Shown here: piece after piece, positions 27,117 through 35,677 of the stretch | Numbering within the stretch: position 1 is the stretch's first letter | Layout: every line of letters starts with the position of its first letter | Assembly: GCF_012927305.1 (NCBI RefSeq) | Contig: NZ_JABBGH010000001.1 | Location: 2,046,001-2,110,000, forward strand | Reading direction: 5' to 3' | Length of the DNA: 64,000 nucleotides | DNA from: Hymenobacter polaris | GTDB lineage: Bacteria > Bacteroidota > Bacteroidia > Cytophagales > Hymenobacteraceae | Made by a program: the position numbers and the translations under genes | The notes under the pieces: model-generated | Databases searched by the model: none | Seen by the model: the letters and a program-made list of their open reading frames with translations, nothing else | What the model was told of the DNA's origin: nothing

Positions 27117-27190
27117 CGCGGAGCCGCGAGCAGTGAGAAATACCTTGGCCAGTAGTTACTTGCCAGACTTTCTCACCAGCTCCCCACCCA

Positions 27191-28480
27191 ATGGCTTCCG
27201 CTGCCTACTCACCCGCCGCGCCCAGCGCCACCGGCACAAAAGCGCCCTTCACGGAGCGCCAATACGTGCCGACGCTGATTTTTGTCACGTCGCTGTTCAT
27301 GCTCTGGGCCATTGCCATTACCATGGGCGATGTGCTTAACAAGCACTTCCAGAACGTGTTGCACGTGAGCAAGGCGCTGTCGGGGCTGGTGCAGTTCTCC
27401 ATTTTTGGGGCTTATGCGGTCATGGGCATCCCAGCGGGGCTTTTTATGAAGCGCTACGGCTACCAGAAGGGCGTGCTGCTGGGGCTAGGGCTGTACGCAG
27501 TGGGCGCGTTCCTATTCGTGCCGGCAGCCGATGCGGCTTCGTTTGGGTTTTTCCGGGGCGCGCTGTTTGTGCTGGCGTGCGGGCTAGCCACCCTCGAAGC
27601 AGTGGCGCACCCCTTCATCGCCGCGCTGGGGCCGCAGGCTAGCAGCGACCGGCGCGTCAACTTCGGGCAGTCGTTCAACGGGCTAGGGGCAGTCATTGGG
27701 CCGCTGATTGGCAGCCACTTCATTTTGAGCGGCACGCACATCGCGGGCGACCTAAGCTCCGTGAAAACGCTCTACGTAGCCATTGGTAGCGTCATCGCGG
27801 CTATTGGGGTGGCATTTGCCTTCGTGCGGGTGCCGCCGCTGCACGACGTGCACGCCGCCGAACTACCGGCCGAACCCGAAGCCGGCTTCTACAGCGGCAC
27901 GGCCGAGGAGGGGCTGCACGCGGCCCCGGCCCGGAAGCTGCTGCAGCACCGGCACTTCGTCTGGGCCTGGGTGGCGCAGTTCCTGAACGTGGCGGCGCAG
28001 GGCGGCACCTGGGCTTTCTTCATCAACTATGGGGTCGAGAAAATGCATTTTTCTGATGCGCTGGCGGCCAAGTATTTCTCCGGCTTCATGTTTTTGATGA
28101 TGGCGGGCCGCTTCGTAGGCACTTTCCTGATGAACTACATTGCCCCCAGCAAGCTGCTGGCCACCTTCGCCCTGGCCAACGTGCTCATGTGCCTGCTGGT
28201 GGCCCAGGGTTGGGGCTGGCCTTCTTTTATCGCGCTGCTGCTGATTAATTTCTTCTTCAGCATCATGTTTCCCACCATTTTCTCGTTGGGCATCAAGGAC
28301 CTGGGGCCGCTGATTCCGCAGGCCTCGTCGGTGCTGGTGATGGCCGTGGCGGGCGGCGCGTTCTTTCCTTTTCTGATGGGCAAAATCGCCAACCACGACA
28401 TTGGGGCGGCTTATTACCTGCCCATCGTGTGCTACGCCTTCATTGCGCTGTTTGGGGCGCGGCTCTATAAGTTGCGCTAG
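27191..28480 (+). CDS. Sugar transporter of the major facilitator superfamily (FucP-like)
   Basis: The 429-residue inner-membrane protein has about twelve hydrophobic helices. The N-terminal block LFMLWAIAITMGDVLNKHFQ, the GAYAVMGIPAGLFMKRYGYQ motif and RVNFGQSFNGLGAVIGPLIG match the fucose/glucose permease group (proton symport). A cytoplasmic loop with acidic residues separates the two halves. Substrate is uncertain among sugars. It is followed after 58 bases by a TetR-type regulator, a possible controller. Confidence 0.9.
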   Translation: MASAAYSPAAPSATGTKAPFTERQYVPTLIFVTSLFMLWAIAITMGDVLNKHFQNVLHVSKALSGLVQFSIFGAYAVMGIPAGLFMKRYGYQKGVLLGLGLYAVGAFLFVPAADAASFGFFRGALFVLACGLATLEAVAHPFIAALGPQASSDRRVNFGQSFNGLGAVIGPLIGSHFILSGTHIAGDLSSVKTLYVAIGSVIAAIGVAFAFVRVPPLHDVHAAELPAEPEAGFYSGTAEEGLHAAPARKLLQHRHFVWAWVAQFLNVAAQGGTWAFFINYGVEKMHFSDALAAKYFSGFMFLMMAGRFVGTFLMNYIAPSKLLATFALANVLMCLLVAQGWGWPSFIALLLINFFFSIMFPTIFSLGIKDLGPLIPQASSVLVMAVAGGAFFPFLMGKIANHDIGAAYYLPIVCYAFIALFGARLYKLR

Positions 28481-28538
28481 GGTCAGCTTCACTACCAAAG
28501 CGGCCGAACTACGCCCGCCCCAACGCGGTTATACGGGC

Positions 28539-29174
28539 ATGGAAGCATCTGCCCTCAAAGCCGCCTACCTCGACTACGTGCGCCGCCACGGCCACGCCCC
28601 CAAAACCGTCTTTGCCTTTGCCGATGCGCAAGGCATTTCGGAAAGTGAGTTTTACCGCGCCTACGCCTCGTTCGGGGCCCTCGACCGCGAGCTATGGGCC
28701 GACTTTGGGCGCGACGCGCTGACGCAGGCCAGCCAGGAACCCGCCTGGCAGGGCTACGGCGCCCGCGAAAAGCTGCTGGCTTTCTATTACACGCTGCTCG
28801 AAATTCTCAAGAACAACCGCAGCTACGCGCTACTGGCCCTAGGGCGCTCGCAGCGCTTCCGGCCGGCGGTTATCCCAAGAGTGCTCAGTAAATTTGAGGA
28901 CGAGTTTAAGCGCTTTGTGGCGGAGCTGCTGCGCGAGGGCCACGGTACCGGCGAGGTAGCCCGCCGCCCCATGCTGGAAGACAACTACGGCCGCCTGTTC
29001 CTGCGTCAGCTGCAATTCATCCTGCTGTTTTTCGTGCGCGACGAGTCGGCCAATTTTGAGCGCACCGACGCGGCCGTGGAAAAAGCCGTTACCCTGAGCT
29101 TCGATTTGGTGGGCCGCAATACGCTGGATTCGGCCTTTGACTTCGGCCGGTTTTTGCTGCACAAGCACGAATAG
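28539..29174 (+). CDS. TetR/AcrR-type transcriptional regulator
   Basis: This 211-residue protein has an N-terminal helix-turn-helix region (FAFADAQGISESEFYRAYAS) with the spacing of TetR regulators and an all-helical C-terminal ligand domain. The helix-turn-helix is more diverged than usual. The ATG at 28539 is chosen; the longer frame overlaps the transporter gene. Location after the MFS gene suggests local control, but the ligand is unknown. Confidence 0.75.
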   Translation: MEASALKAAYLDYVRRHGHAPKTVFAFADAQGISESEFYRAYASFGALDRELWADFGRDALTQASQEPAWQGYGAREKLLAFYYTLLEILKNNRSYALLALGRSQRFRPAVIPRVLSKFEDEFKRFVAELLREGHGTGEVARRPMLEDNYGRLFLRQLQFILLFFVRDESANFERTDAAVEKAVTLSFDLVGRNTLDSAFDFGRFLLHKHE

Positions 29175-29202
29175 TTTTTATCGAAAGATTCATTAAGTAA
29201 GC

Positions 29203-29285
29203 ACGTCATGCTGAGCTTGTCGAAGCATCTCTACCACGCCGTTCAACGATGCGGTAGAGATGCTTCGACAAGCTCAGCATGACGT
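29203..29285. repeat. Hairpin repeat A, copy 7 (short loop)
   Basis: The arms read ACGTCATGCTGAGCTTGTCG then AAGCATCTCTACC, with an exact complement; the loop is GTTCAACGATG-like. The same loop occurs in copy 9. Confidence 0.92.
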
Positions 29286-29309
29286 TCTGGTTTAGCCTAT
29301 TACCCATCT

Positions 29310-30623
29310 ATGCCCTCCGACCACAACCAGCCGCAGGAATCGCTGCCGACCTCTAAGGTGGCCCGCGCCGCCCGCTTTGCCAAAACCGGCCTGAAGGTGG
29401 GCGCCAACTACGTGCAGCACTACGCCAAGCGCGCCGTGGGGGCCGACTCGGCCATGGCCGACCTGCACCAGGCCAACGCCGAGGAGCTGTACGGCACGCT
29501 GAGCGAGATGAAAGGCTCGGTGCTGAAAGTGGCCCAGATGCTGGCGATGGAGAAAAACCTGCTGCCCCCGGCCTACGCCGAGCAGTTCCGGCAGGCGCAG
29601 TACCAAACGCCGCCGCTCTCGGGGCCGCTGGTGGTCAAGGCGTTCCGCGATGCCTTTGGGCGCTCGCCCCAGGAGGTGTTCGACGAGTTTGACATGAGCG
29701 CGCGGCAGGCGGCCAGCATCGGGCAGGTGCACGCGGCGCGCAAGCTGGGCAAGGCGCTGGCCGTGAAGGTGCAGTACCCCGGCGTGGGCGCCAGCATCCG
29801 CTCCGACATTGCCATGGTGAAGCCGGTGGCCCTGCGCATCATGGGCCTGAAGGAGGAAACCCTGCGCCCCTACCTGGCCGAGGTGGAGGCCCGCCTGCTT
29901 GAAGAAACCGACTACAAGCTGGAGCTGAGCCGCGCCCAGGCCATCGCGGCCAAGTGCGGCCACCTGCCCCACTTGCAATTTCCCAGCTACTACCCCGCCC
30001 TGTCGGCCGCCCGCATCCTCACCATGGACTGGCTGCCCGGCCAGCACTTGCAGGAGTTTCAGGCCACCAGCCCCAGCCAGCAGGTGCGCAACCAGCTCGG
30101 CCAGGCGCTGTGGGATTTCTACATGTACCAGCTGCGCGAGCTGCGCCAGCTCCACGCCGACCCGCACCCCGGCAACTTCCTCTTCAGCGACACCGAGGGC
30201 GGCACGGTGGGCGTGCTCGACTTCGGCTGCGTGAAGGACGTGCCGGCGCTGGAGCAGCAGCAGTTTTTGGCCTTGCTAGCCCCCGATACCCTAGGCGACC
30301 CCGCCCGCCTCGAAGCCCTGCTGACCGAGGCCCACGTGCTGCGCCCCACCGACCCGCCCGCCCTGCGCGCCATGTACCTGCGCACCCTGCGCCAGTCGCT
30401 GGAACTGGTAGGCCGCCCCTTCCGCCAGGCCACCTTCGACTTCGGCGACCCGGCCTACCTCAAGAGCCTGTATGCCCTAGGGGATGACCTGATGCAGGAC
30501 GAGCAGCTTAAGCAGCAGCGCGAGCCGCGCGGTTCGGCCCACTTTGTGTACCTCAACCGCACTTACGTGGGCCTGTTCTCGCTGCTAACCGAGCTGGGCG
30601 CCGTGGTGCAAACGGGGGCCTAG
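29310..30623 (+). CDS. AarF/ABC1/UbiB-family atypical kinase
   Basis: The 437-residue protein belongs to the ABC1 atypical kinase family, whose members support quinone synthesis or lipid metabolism. Visible motifs are a nucleotide-loop region GKALAVKVQYPGVG, the catalytic HADPHPGNFLF and the metal-binding GVLDFGCVKD. The family KxGQ motif appears as LKVAQML, with Ala in place of Gly. No other quinone genes are nearby. The start at 29310 gives a hydrophilic N-terminus without a signal peptide. Confidence 0.9.
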   Translation: MPSDHNQPQESLPTSKVARAARFAKTGLKVGANYVQHYAKRAVGADSAMADLHQANAEELYGTLSEMKGSVLKVAQMLAMEKNLLPPAYAEQFRQAQYQTPPLSGPLVVKAFRDAFGRSPQEVFDEFDMSARQAASIGQVHAARKLGKALAVKVQYPGVGASIRSDIAMVKPVALRIMGLKEETLRPYLAEVEARLLEETDYKLELSRAQAIAAKCGHLPHLQFPSYYPALSAARILTMDWLPGQHLQEFQATSPSQQVRNQLGQALWDFYMYQLRELRQLHADPHPGNFLFSDTEGGTVGVLDFGCVKDVPALEQQQFLALLAPDTLGDPARLEALLTEAHVLRPTDPPALRAMYLRTLRQSLELVGRPFRQATFDFGDPAYLKSLYALGDDLMQDEQLKQQREPRGSAHFVYLNRTYVGLFSLLTELGAVVQTGA

Positions 30624-30650
30624 GGTACTGGCTAGCAGCCTACGTAGGCG

Positions 30651-30747
30651 GTCATGCTGAGCTTGTCGAAGCATCTCTACCGCGCAAGTAGACCTAGTCG
30701 TTAGGATTACTTGCGCGGTAGAGATGCTTCGACAAGCTCAGCATGAC
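30651..30747. repeat. Hairpin repeat A, copy 8 (long loop)
   Basis: The arms read GTCATGCTGAGCTTGTCGAA then GCATCTCTACCGCGCAAGTA, with complement. The loop (GACCTAGTCGTTAGGATTAC) is oriented opposite to the related loop of copy 10. Confidence 0.9.
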
Positions 30748-30837
30748 GTTCTTTTTACATACGCTTTGGCACACGGCAACCCCAGCACCCAATCCGCATC
30801 TTTGCGAAGCAAAAAGCTAAAAAATCCCTCCCTTTTA

Positions 30838-33018
30838 ATGACCCTCATTCATTTCCGCCCTGCGATGGCGGCGCTGGCCCTAGGGCTGCTGGCCGCGGTC
30901 CCGGCGGCCCAGGCCCAGGTGGGCCCCGGCACCCAGTGGACGGCCGACGGCTACGGCTACCGCCGGGTGCAAAACAACGAATTGGTGCTGGTAGATGCCC
31001 GCACGCCCACCAAAACCACTGTGCTCATCAGCAAGCAGCAGCTCACGCCGGCCGGCCAGAGCGAGCCGCTGCAAGTGCGCCGCTTCGAGCTGTCGGGCTC
31101 GGGCCGCCGGGTGCTGCTCAACACCAACACCCAGAAGGTGTGGCGCTACGACACCCGCGGCGACTACTGGCTGTACGACCTCGACAGCAAGCAGCTCAGC
31201 CAGCTGGGCAAGGGCCGGCCCGTGTCGTCGCTGATGTTTGCCAAGTTCTCGCCCGACGGCGGGCGCGTGGCCTACGTGAGCGAGCACAATCTGTACGTGG
31301 AAAACCTGGCCGACCACGCCATCACGCAGCTTACCAGCGACGGCACCGACAAGCTCATCAACGGCACCTTCGACTGGGTGTACGAGGAGGAACTGGACTG
31401 CCGCGACGGCTTCCGGTGGGCGCCCGACGGGCAGAGTATTGCCTACTGGCAGCTCGACGCCCGCAAAACGCCCAACTACTTGATGCTGAATACTACCAGC
31501 AAGCTCTATCCTTACACCGTACCGGTGGAATACCCGGTGGTGGGCGAAGACCCCAGCCGCTGCCGCATTGGCGTAGTACCGGCCGCGGGCGGCGCTACTA
31601 AGTGGATGGACATCCCCGGCGACGCCGTGCAGCACTACCTGCCGCGCATGGAGTGGGCCGGGCCGGGCGAGCTGATTGTGCAGCAGCTCAACCGCCGCCA
31701 GAACGAGAGTAAGCTAATCTTGGTGACTACCGCCACCGGCGCGGCCAAGCCCATTTATACCGAAACCGACAAGGCCTGGGTGGATGCCAAGGAGGGCGCC
31801 GTGGGCTGGAACTGGATTGACAAGGGCCAGAAGTTTGTGTGGAGCAGCGAGAAAGACGGCTGGCGCCACCTCTACGCCATCGACCGCCAGGGCCACGAGA
31901 AACTACTGACGCCGGGCAACTACGACGTTATTAGCCTCGAAAGCATCGATGAGAAGGGCGGGCAGCTTTACTTCCTGGCCTCGCCCACCAACGCCACCCA
32001 GCGCTACCTCTACCGCGCCCCGCTGAAGGGCGGCTCGGCCACCCGCGTGACGCCGGCCGCCGAGGCGGGCACCCACAGCTACGACATTTCGCCCAACGGC
32101 AAGCTGGCGCTGCACAACTTCTCCAGCAGCCGCACCCTGCCGGTGGCCGACGTGGTGAGCCTGCCCGCCCACCAGCCCCTAGGCGGCAGCCCGGCCGCGG
32201 CGCGCCCCGGCGCGGCGGGCTTCAAGCTGCCCAACGTGGAGTTTTTCCAGGTGAAAACGGTGGATAACGTGACGCTCGATGGCTGGATGGTGAAGCCCAC
32301 CAACTTCGACCCCCAGAAGAAATACCCCATCGTATTTATGGTGTATGGCGAGCCGGCCAGCCAAACGGTGGTCGACCGCGTGGGCACGGGCCTCAACCGC
32401 CTCTACCAAGGCAACATGGCCGACGATGGCTACATCTACGCCTCGCTCGACAACCGGGGCGCGCCGGCCCCTAGGGGGCGCGAATTCCGCAAGGCCATCT
32501 ACCACAACATCGGCAAGCTCAACATCCGCGACCAGGCCATGGGCGCGCTCGAAGTGCTGAAAAACAGCTACGTCGATACCAGCCGCGTGGCCGTGTGGGG
32601 CTGGAGCGGCGGCGGCTCGAGCACGCTCAGCCTGCTGATGCAGTACCCCAAGATTTACAAAACCGGCATCAGCATCGCCGCCGTCGATAACCAGCTCAAC
32701 TACGACAACATCTACCAGGAGCGCTACATGGGTTTGCTACCCGAGGATAAGCACTACTTCGTGGATAACTCGCCCTTGGCCCACGTGCAGGGCTTGCGCG
32801 GGCACCTGCTGCTCATTCACGGCACCGGCGACGACAACGTGCACTACAACAACTGCGAGCAGATGATAAACGAGCTAGTGCGCCAGGGTAAGGTGTTCAG
32901 CCTGATGAGCTACCCCAACCGCACTCACAGCATCTCGGAGGGCGAGGGTACCAGCCGCCACCTAGCCGCCACCTATACCGACTTCCTGCACCAGTACTGC
33001 CCACCCGGCGGCCGGTAG
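30838..33018 (+). CDS. S9 family (dipeptidyl-peptidase IV-like) serine peptidase
   Basis: The 726-residue secreted protease begins with a signal peptide (about 1-27, ending AAQAQ). An eight-bladed beta-propeller (DPPIV N-terminal domain) follows; one conserved part is DWVYEEEL, which contains the Glu pair that binds the substrate amino terminus in DPPIV. The alpha/beta hydrolase domain carries the nucleophile Ser in GWSGGGSS, the Asp in HGTGDDNVHY and the His in PNRTHSIS. This supports cleavage of N-terminal dipeptides in the periplasm. The start at 30838 is chosen from the signal peptide. Confidence 0.93.
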   Translation: MTLIHFRPAMAALALGLLAAVPAAQAQVGPGTQWTADGYGYRRVQNNELVLVDARTPTKTTVLISKQQLTPAGQSEPLQVRRFELSGSGRRVLLNTNTQKVWRYDTRGDYWLYDLDSKQLSQLGKGRPVSSLMFAKFSPDGGRVAYVSEHNLYVENLADHAITQLTSDGTDKLINGTFDWVYEEELDCRDGFRWAPDGQSIAYWQLDARKTPNYLMLNTTSKLYPYTVPVEYPVVGEDPSRCRIGVVPAAGGATKWMDIPGDAVQHYLPRMEWAGPGELIVQQLNRRQNESKLILVTTATGAAKPIYTETDKAWVDAKEGAVGWNWIDKGQKFVWSSEKDGWRHLYAIDRQGHEKLLTPGNYDVISLESIDEKGGQLYFLASPTNATQRYLYRAPLKGGSATRVTPAAEAGTHSYDISPNGKLALHNFSSSRTLPVADVVSLPAHQPLGGSPAAARPGAAGFKLPNVEFFQVKTVDNVTLDGWMVKPTNFDPQKKYPIVFMVYGEPASQTVVDRVGTGLNRLYQGNMADDGYIYASLDNRGAPAPRGREFRKAIYHNIGKLNIRDQAMGALEVLKNSYVDTSRVAVWGWSGGGSSTLSLLMQYPKIYKTGISIAAVDNQLNYDNIYQERYMGLLPEDKHYFVDNSPLAHVQGLRGHLLLIHGTGDDNVHYNNCEQMINELVRQGKVFSLMSYPNRTHSISEGEGTSRHLAATYTDFLHQYCPPGGR

Positions 33019-33050
33019 GCGCGGGGGAACTGCTAGGCTAATGCAGTCAA

Positions 33051-33167
33051 AAAAGGCGGTCATGCTCATCTGGCGTCCGCCTGCCGAAGCATCTCTACCA
33101 CGCCGTTCAACGATGCGGTAGAGATGCTTCGGCAGGCGGACGCCAGATGAGCATGACCGCCTTTTTT
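33051..33167. repeat. Hairpin repeat A, copy 9 (extended arms)
   Basis: Arms of about 55 bases contain an extra block CTCATCTGGCGTCCGCCTGC present as an exact complement in both arms. The outer ends are A-rich and T-rich, so on either strand it also forms a terminator. Confidence 0.92.
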
Positions 33168-33234
33168 AATAACTACTAAACCTGTGCCCCCTAGGCCGGT
33201 TGCCCCAACAGTTTCATCCCATTCACTCCCCTTT

Positions 33235-34089
33235 ATGAAAAAGTTGCTCTTACTCGCCGCCGCAGCCCTAGGCCTCGCCACCGCCCAGGCCCAAACGCTG
33301 AGCTGCTGCGTGCGCCCCGCCGGCGGCCCCAACGCTACCGAGGCCTTCGCCATGCTAGCCGCTAATAAGGACTTTTCGGGCGGCCACGAGGCGCCCCTGC
33401 CCTACCGCTACGAGGGCGCCGGCCAAGCTATTGAGTTCAAAACCCCCGACGGCAAAACCGGCCACGCCTTTGAAATCAAGAGCGCCAAGCCCTCTAACAA
33501 GTACCTATTCGTTATCCACGAGTGGTGGGGGCTGAACGACTACATCAAGAAGGAGGCGGCCAAGTATGCCGAGGAGCTGCCAGGCGTGAACGTGCTGGCC
33601 CTCGACCTCTACGACGGCCAGGTGGCCACCACCCCCGAAGAAGCCGGCAAGCTGATGCAAGCCGTCACCACCGACCGCGCCACGGCCATCATTAAGGGCG
33701 CCGAGCTGTACGCGGGCCCCAAGGCGCAGTTTGCCAGCATCGGCTGGTGCTTTGGCGGCGGCTGGAGCTTGCAGAGCGCCTTGCTGGGCGGCAAGCAAAC
33801 GGTGGGCTGCGTCATGTACTACGGCATGCCCGAAAAAGACGTGGCTAAACTCAAGACCCTGAATTCGGACGTGCTGGGGCTGTTTGCCGAGCAGGACAAG
33901 TGGATAAACCCCGAGGTAGTGGCGCAGTTTGAGAAGAACATGGCCGCCGCCGGCAAGAAGGTAACGGTGAAGGAGTATCCCGCCGACCACGCCTTTGCCA
34001 ACCCCTCGAACCCCAAGTACAACCAGGCCCTGGCCGCCGACGCCCACCAAAAAGCCCTGGCTTACCTCAAAGCCCGCCTGAAGGCCTAG
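33235..34089 (+). CDS. Secreted dienelactone hydrolase-family protein
   Basis: The 284-residue alpha/beta hydrolase has a signal peptide (MKKLLLLAAAALGLATAQAQ). The nucleophile elbow is GWCFGGG with Cys, as in dienelactone hydrolases. The Asp is in FAEQDKW and the His in ADHAF. An oxyanion region VIHEWWGLNDYIKKEA precedes it. Export and a prefix of about 60 residues set it apart from the classical cytoplasmic enzyme; the substrate is unknown. The ATG at 33235 is selected because the frame upstream to 33184 has no signal. Confidence 0.9.
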   Translation: MKKLLLLAAAALGLATAQAQTLSCCVRPAGGPNATEAFAMLAANKDFSGGHEAPLPYRYEGAGQAIEFKTPDGKTGHAFEIKSAKPSNKYLFVIHEWWGLNDYIKKEAAKYAEELPGVNVLALDLYDGQVATTPEEAGKLMQAVTTDRATAIIKGAELYAGPKAQFASIGWCFGGGWSLQSALLGGKQTVGCVMYYGMPEKDVAKLKTLNSDVLGLFAEQDKWINPEVVAQFEKNMAAAGKKVTVKEYPADHAFANPSNPKYNQALAADAHQKALAYLKARLKA

Positions 34090-34120
34090 GGCAGCAGCTG
34101 GGTTAAAAGGCAAAAGACAC

Positions 34121-34257
34121 TACCATCGACTGAAAAGAACGTCATGCTGAGCTTGTCGAAGCATCTCTCCATCGTAAGTAATCCTAACGTTTGGAATTAG
34201 TTACGCGGTAGAGATGCTTCGACAAGCTCAGCATGACGTTCTTTTCAGTCGATGGTA
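34121..34257. repeat. Hairpin repeat A, copy 10 (long loop, extended flanks)
   Basis: In addition to the usual arms, the flanks TACCATCGACTGAAAAGAAC and GTTCTTTTCAGTCGATGGTA are exact complements, giving a structure of 137 bases. The inner loop contains AAGTAATCCTAACG. Confidence 0.92.
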
Positions 34258-34285
34258 GCTCTAACCAAAACTGCCTAACGAACCT

Positions 34286-35140
34286 TTACTCCACCTGCCG
34301 CAAGCTTGATACCCGCGCGGCAAATGCTTGGGCGCGGCCAGTGGCCGACACATTAGGCGCGGAGGTGGTATGGGGCCCTAAGGCCGGGCGCTGGGTAGCG
34401 GCCAGCTCCTGGCGCAGCTGGTGCAGCTCGGCGCTTAGCTCGGCCCAGCTTTGGGCCACGAAATACGCGGAAGCTTCGGCGAGCAGGGCGGCCCCGGGGG
34501 CGGCTTGCAGGGCCAGGTACCGCGCCGCGCCCGCCAGGGGGCGCAGCTGAGCGGCTTCGGCGGCGGCCAGGGCGTGCAGCGGGCCGGGCGCCGTGAGTAG
34601 CGCCGTGCCGTAGGGCTGGGGCCGGGCGCCGGGCGCGCCGGCCAGCAGCCCCAGCTCGAAGGTGGCGCGGGCGAAGCGGCGAAGCAGCCCTAGGGCCGCC
34701 GGCGTGGTGGCCAGCGCCCACGCCTGGCCTAGCTGCTGCAGCGCGTCGGCATAGCCGGCTTCGAGCAGCAGCGGCAGGCGCCCCAGCGCATCGGTAAACA
34801 AATCGGGGCCGCCGGGGGGCTGGTCGAACTCGCTGAACGTGCGCAGGCGCGATACTACCGGCAGCTCGCGCCGGGCCAGGGCGGCGTAGTAGGCGGCTTC
34901 GGCTACCGGCGCCCCCGTGAAGAGCAGCGTCCAGCCGGTGCGCTGGTGCACCAACTGCGCCAGGGCCGTGGGGTTGGGCAGCGCGTCGCGGCGCAACCCC
35001 AGTTCGGCCAGGGCGCGCGTTATCTCGGGCCGCGCCCAGCGGTGTAGCAGCGCCTGCTGCCTATCAAACAGCATTTTCCAGACCGTGGCCGAGGCGGGCG
35101 CGGCGGGGTGATGGGGGCGGGCAAGCAGGTGCAGAGTCAT
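34286..35140 (-). CDS. Aromatic amino acid hydroxylase-like protein without iron-ligand histidines
   Basis: The 284-residue protein follows the pattern of bacterial phenylalanine-4-hydroxylase. The start region ATVWKMLFDRQ, then TGWTLLF (about 68), the ARRELPVVSRLR block, PDLFTDALGRLPLL (112-125), YADALQQLG, an FELGLL segment (about 161) and the tail ASAYFVAQSWAELSAEL match family positions. In active enzymes the metal site reads PDxFHDxFGHVPLL with two His; here they are Thr116 and Arg121, while the third ligand Glu162 remains. Iron binding and hydroxylation are therefore unlikely. No frameshift or stop is present. A terminator hairpin and a short ORF lie just upstream. Confidence 0.82.
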   Translation of the reverse strand: MTLHLLARPHHPAAPASATVWKMLFDRQQALLHRWARPEITRALAELGLRRDALPNPTALAQLVHQRTGWTLLFTGAPVAEAAYYAALARRELPVVSRLRTFSEFDQPPGGPDLFTDALGRLPLLLEAGYADALQQLGQAWALATTPAALGLLRRFARATFELGLLAGAPGARPQPYGTALLTAPGPLHALAAAEAAQLRPLAGAARYLALQAAPGAALLAEASAYFVAQSWAELSAELHQLRQELAATQRPALGPHTTSAPNVSATGRAQAFAARVSSLRQVE

Positions 35141-35163
35141 AGCCTAAGAAATAAGAGAAGGGT

Positions 35164-35203
35164 AAAAAAAAGCCCGATTCCAGTCGGGCTGGAATCGGGC
35201 TTT
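35164..35203 (-). terminator. Strong intrinsic terminator or attenuator upstream of 35140
   Basis: On the minus strand the 13-base stem AGCCCGATTCCAG / CTGGAATCGGGCT encloses a 5-base loop and is followed by eight T. It lies 24 bases before the ATG of the hydroxylase-like gene, so readthrough would be needed for expression from the upstream promoter. Confidence 0.8.
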
Positions 35204-35237
35204 AGGAGTTTAGCTGAGGAGAAGGGGCGGTAGCATC

Positions 35238-35315
35238 TTAGTTGCTTGATACCCATGGCAGCCGGCCACTACGCGCGATTCCGAAACCCGGTTTGGGTCG
35301 GTTAATCTGGCACAT
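35238..35315 (-). CDS. Possible 25-residue leader peptide
   Basis: An ATG at 35315 opens a 25-codon frame beginning MCQINRPKPG and ending in WVSSN before TAA. It lies 32 bases downstream of a -7 box and 35 bases before the terminator stem. The arrangement resembles a leader peptide attenuator, although only one Phe and one Trp are present. Coding potential is not otherwise supported; it could be a non-coding leader or small RNA. Confidence 0.35.
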   Translation of the reverse strand: MCQINRPKPGFGIARSGRLPWVSSN

Positions 35316-35346
35316 AATGACTAGTAAATGGCGGCGCATACGGTGG

Positions 35347-35354
35347 CAAATATA
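35347..35354 (-). promoter_or_regulatory. -7 promoter box of the leader transcript
   Basis: On the minus strand TATATTTG matches TAnnTTTG exactly. A transcript from here would cover the short ORF and end at the terminator or continue into the gene at 35140. The AT-rich stretch 35355-35509 holds nothing else I can identify. Confidence 0.5.
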
Positions 35355-35509
35355 GGAATAGATGGGAAAATGTGCTAATGTAGGGAATATGTAGAATGTA
35401 AAAATTCAGGAATGCAAGGATACGGAAAAATCTATTTCCGCTTATTTCCACATTATTAAAGCTACTAGTAGCTGCTAATCAGTTATTTGAAAACATGAGA
35501 GCAGAAAAA

Positions 35510-35609
35510 CGTCATGCTGAGCTTGCCGAAGCATCTCTCCCGCGTCACTAAACTCAATCGTTAAGATTAGTGCTGCGGTAGAGATGCTTCGACAGGCTCA
35601 GCATGACGT
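35510..35609. repeat. Hairpin repeat A, copy 11 (long loop)
   Basis: The arms read CGTCATGCTGAGCTTGCCGA then AGCATCTCTCCCGC; the right arm differs by a few bases (GACAGGCTC). The loop CACTAAACTCAATCGTTAAG then ATTAGTG is itself an imperfect inverted repeat. Confidence 0.9.
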
Positions 35610-35677
35610 TCTGTTTTTATAAATATTTGATAATCAGAAAATAGTATATTTATACATTTTCACATTAACCCATTGCC

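Noticed and set aside
35220..35345. tRNA or known riboswitch in the leader before 35140
   Set aside because: No cloverleaf or recognised riboswitch core could be drawn; the region is reported only as a candidate leader.
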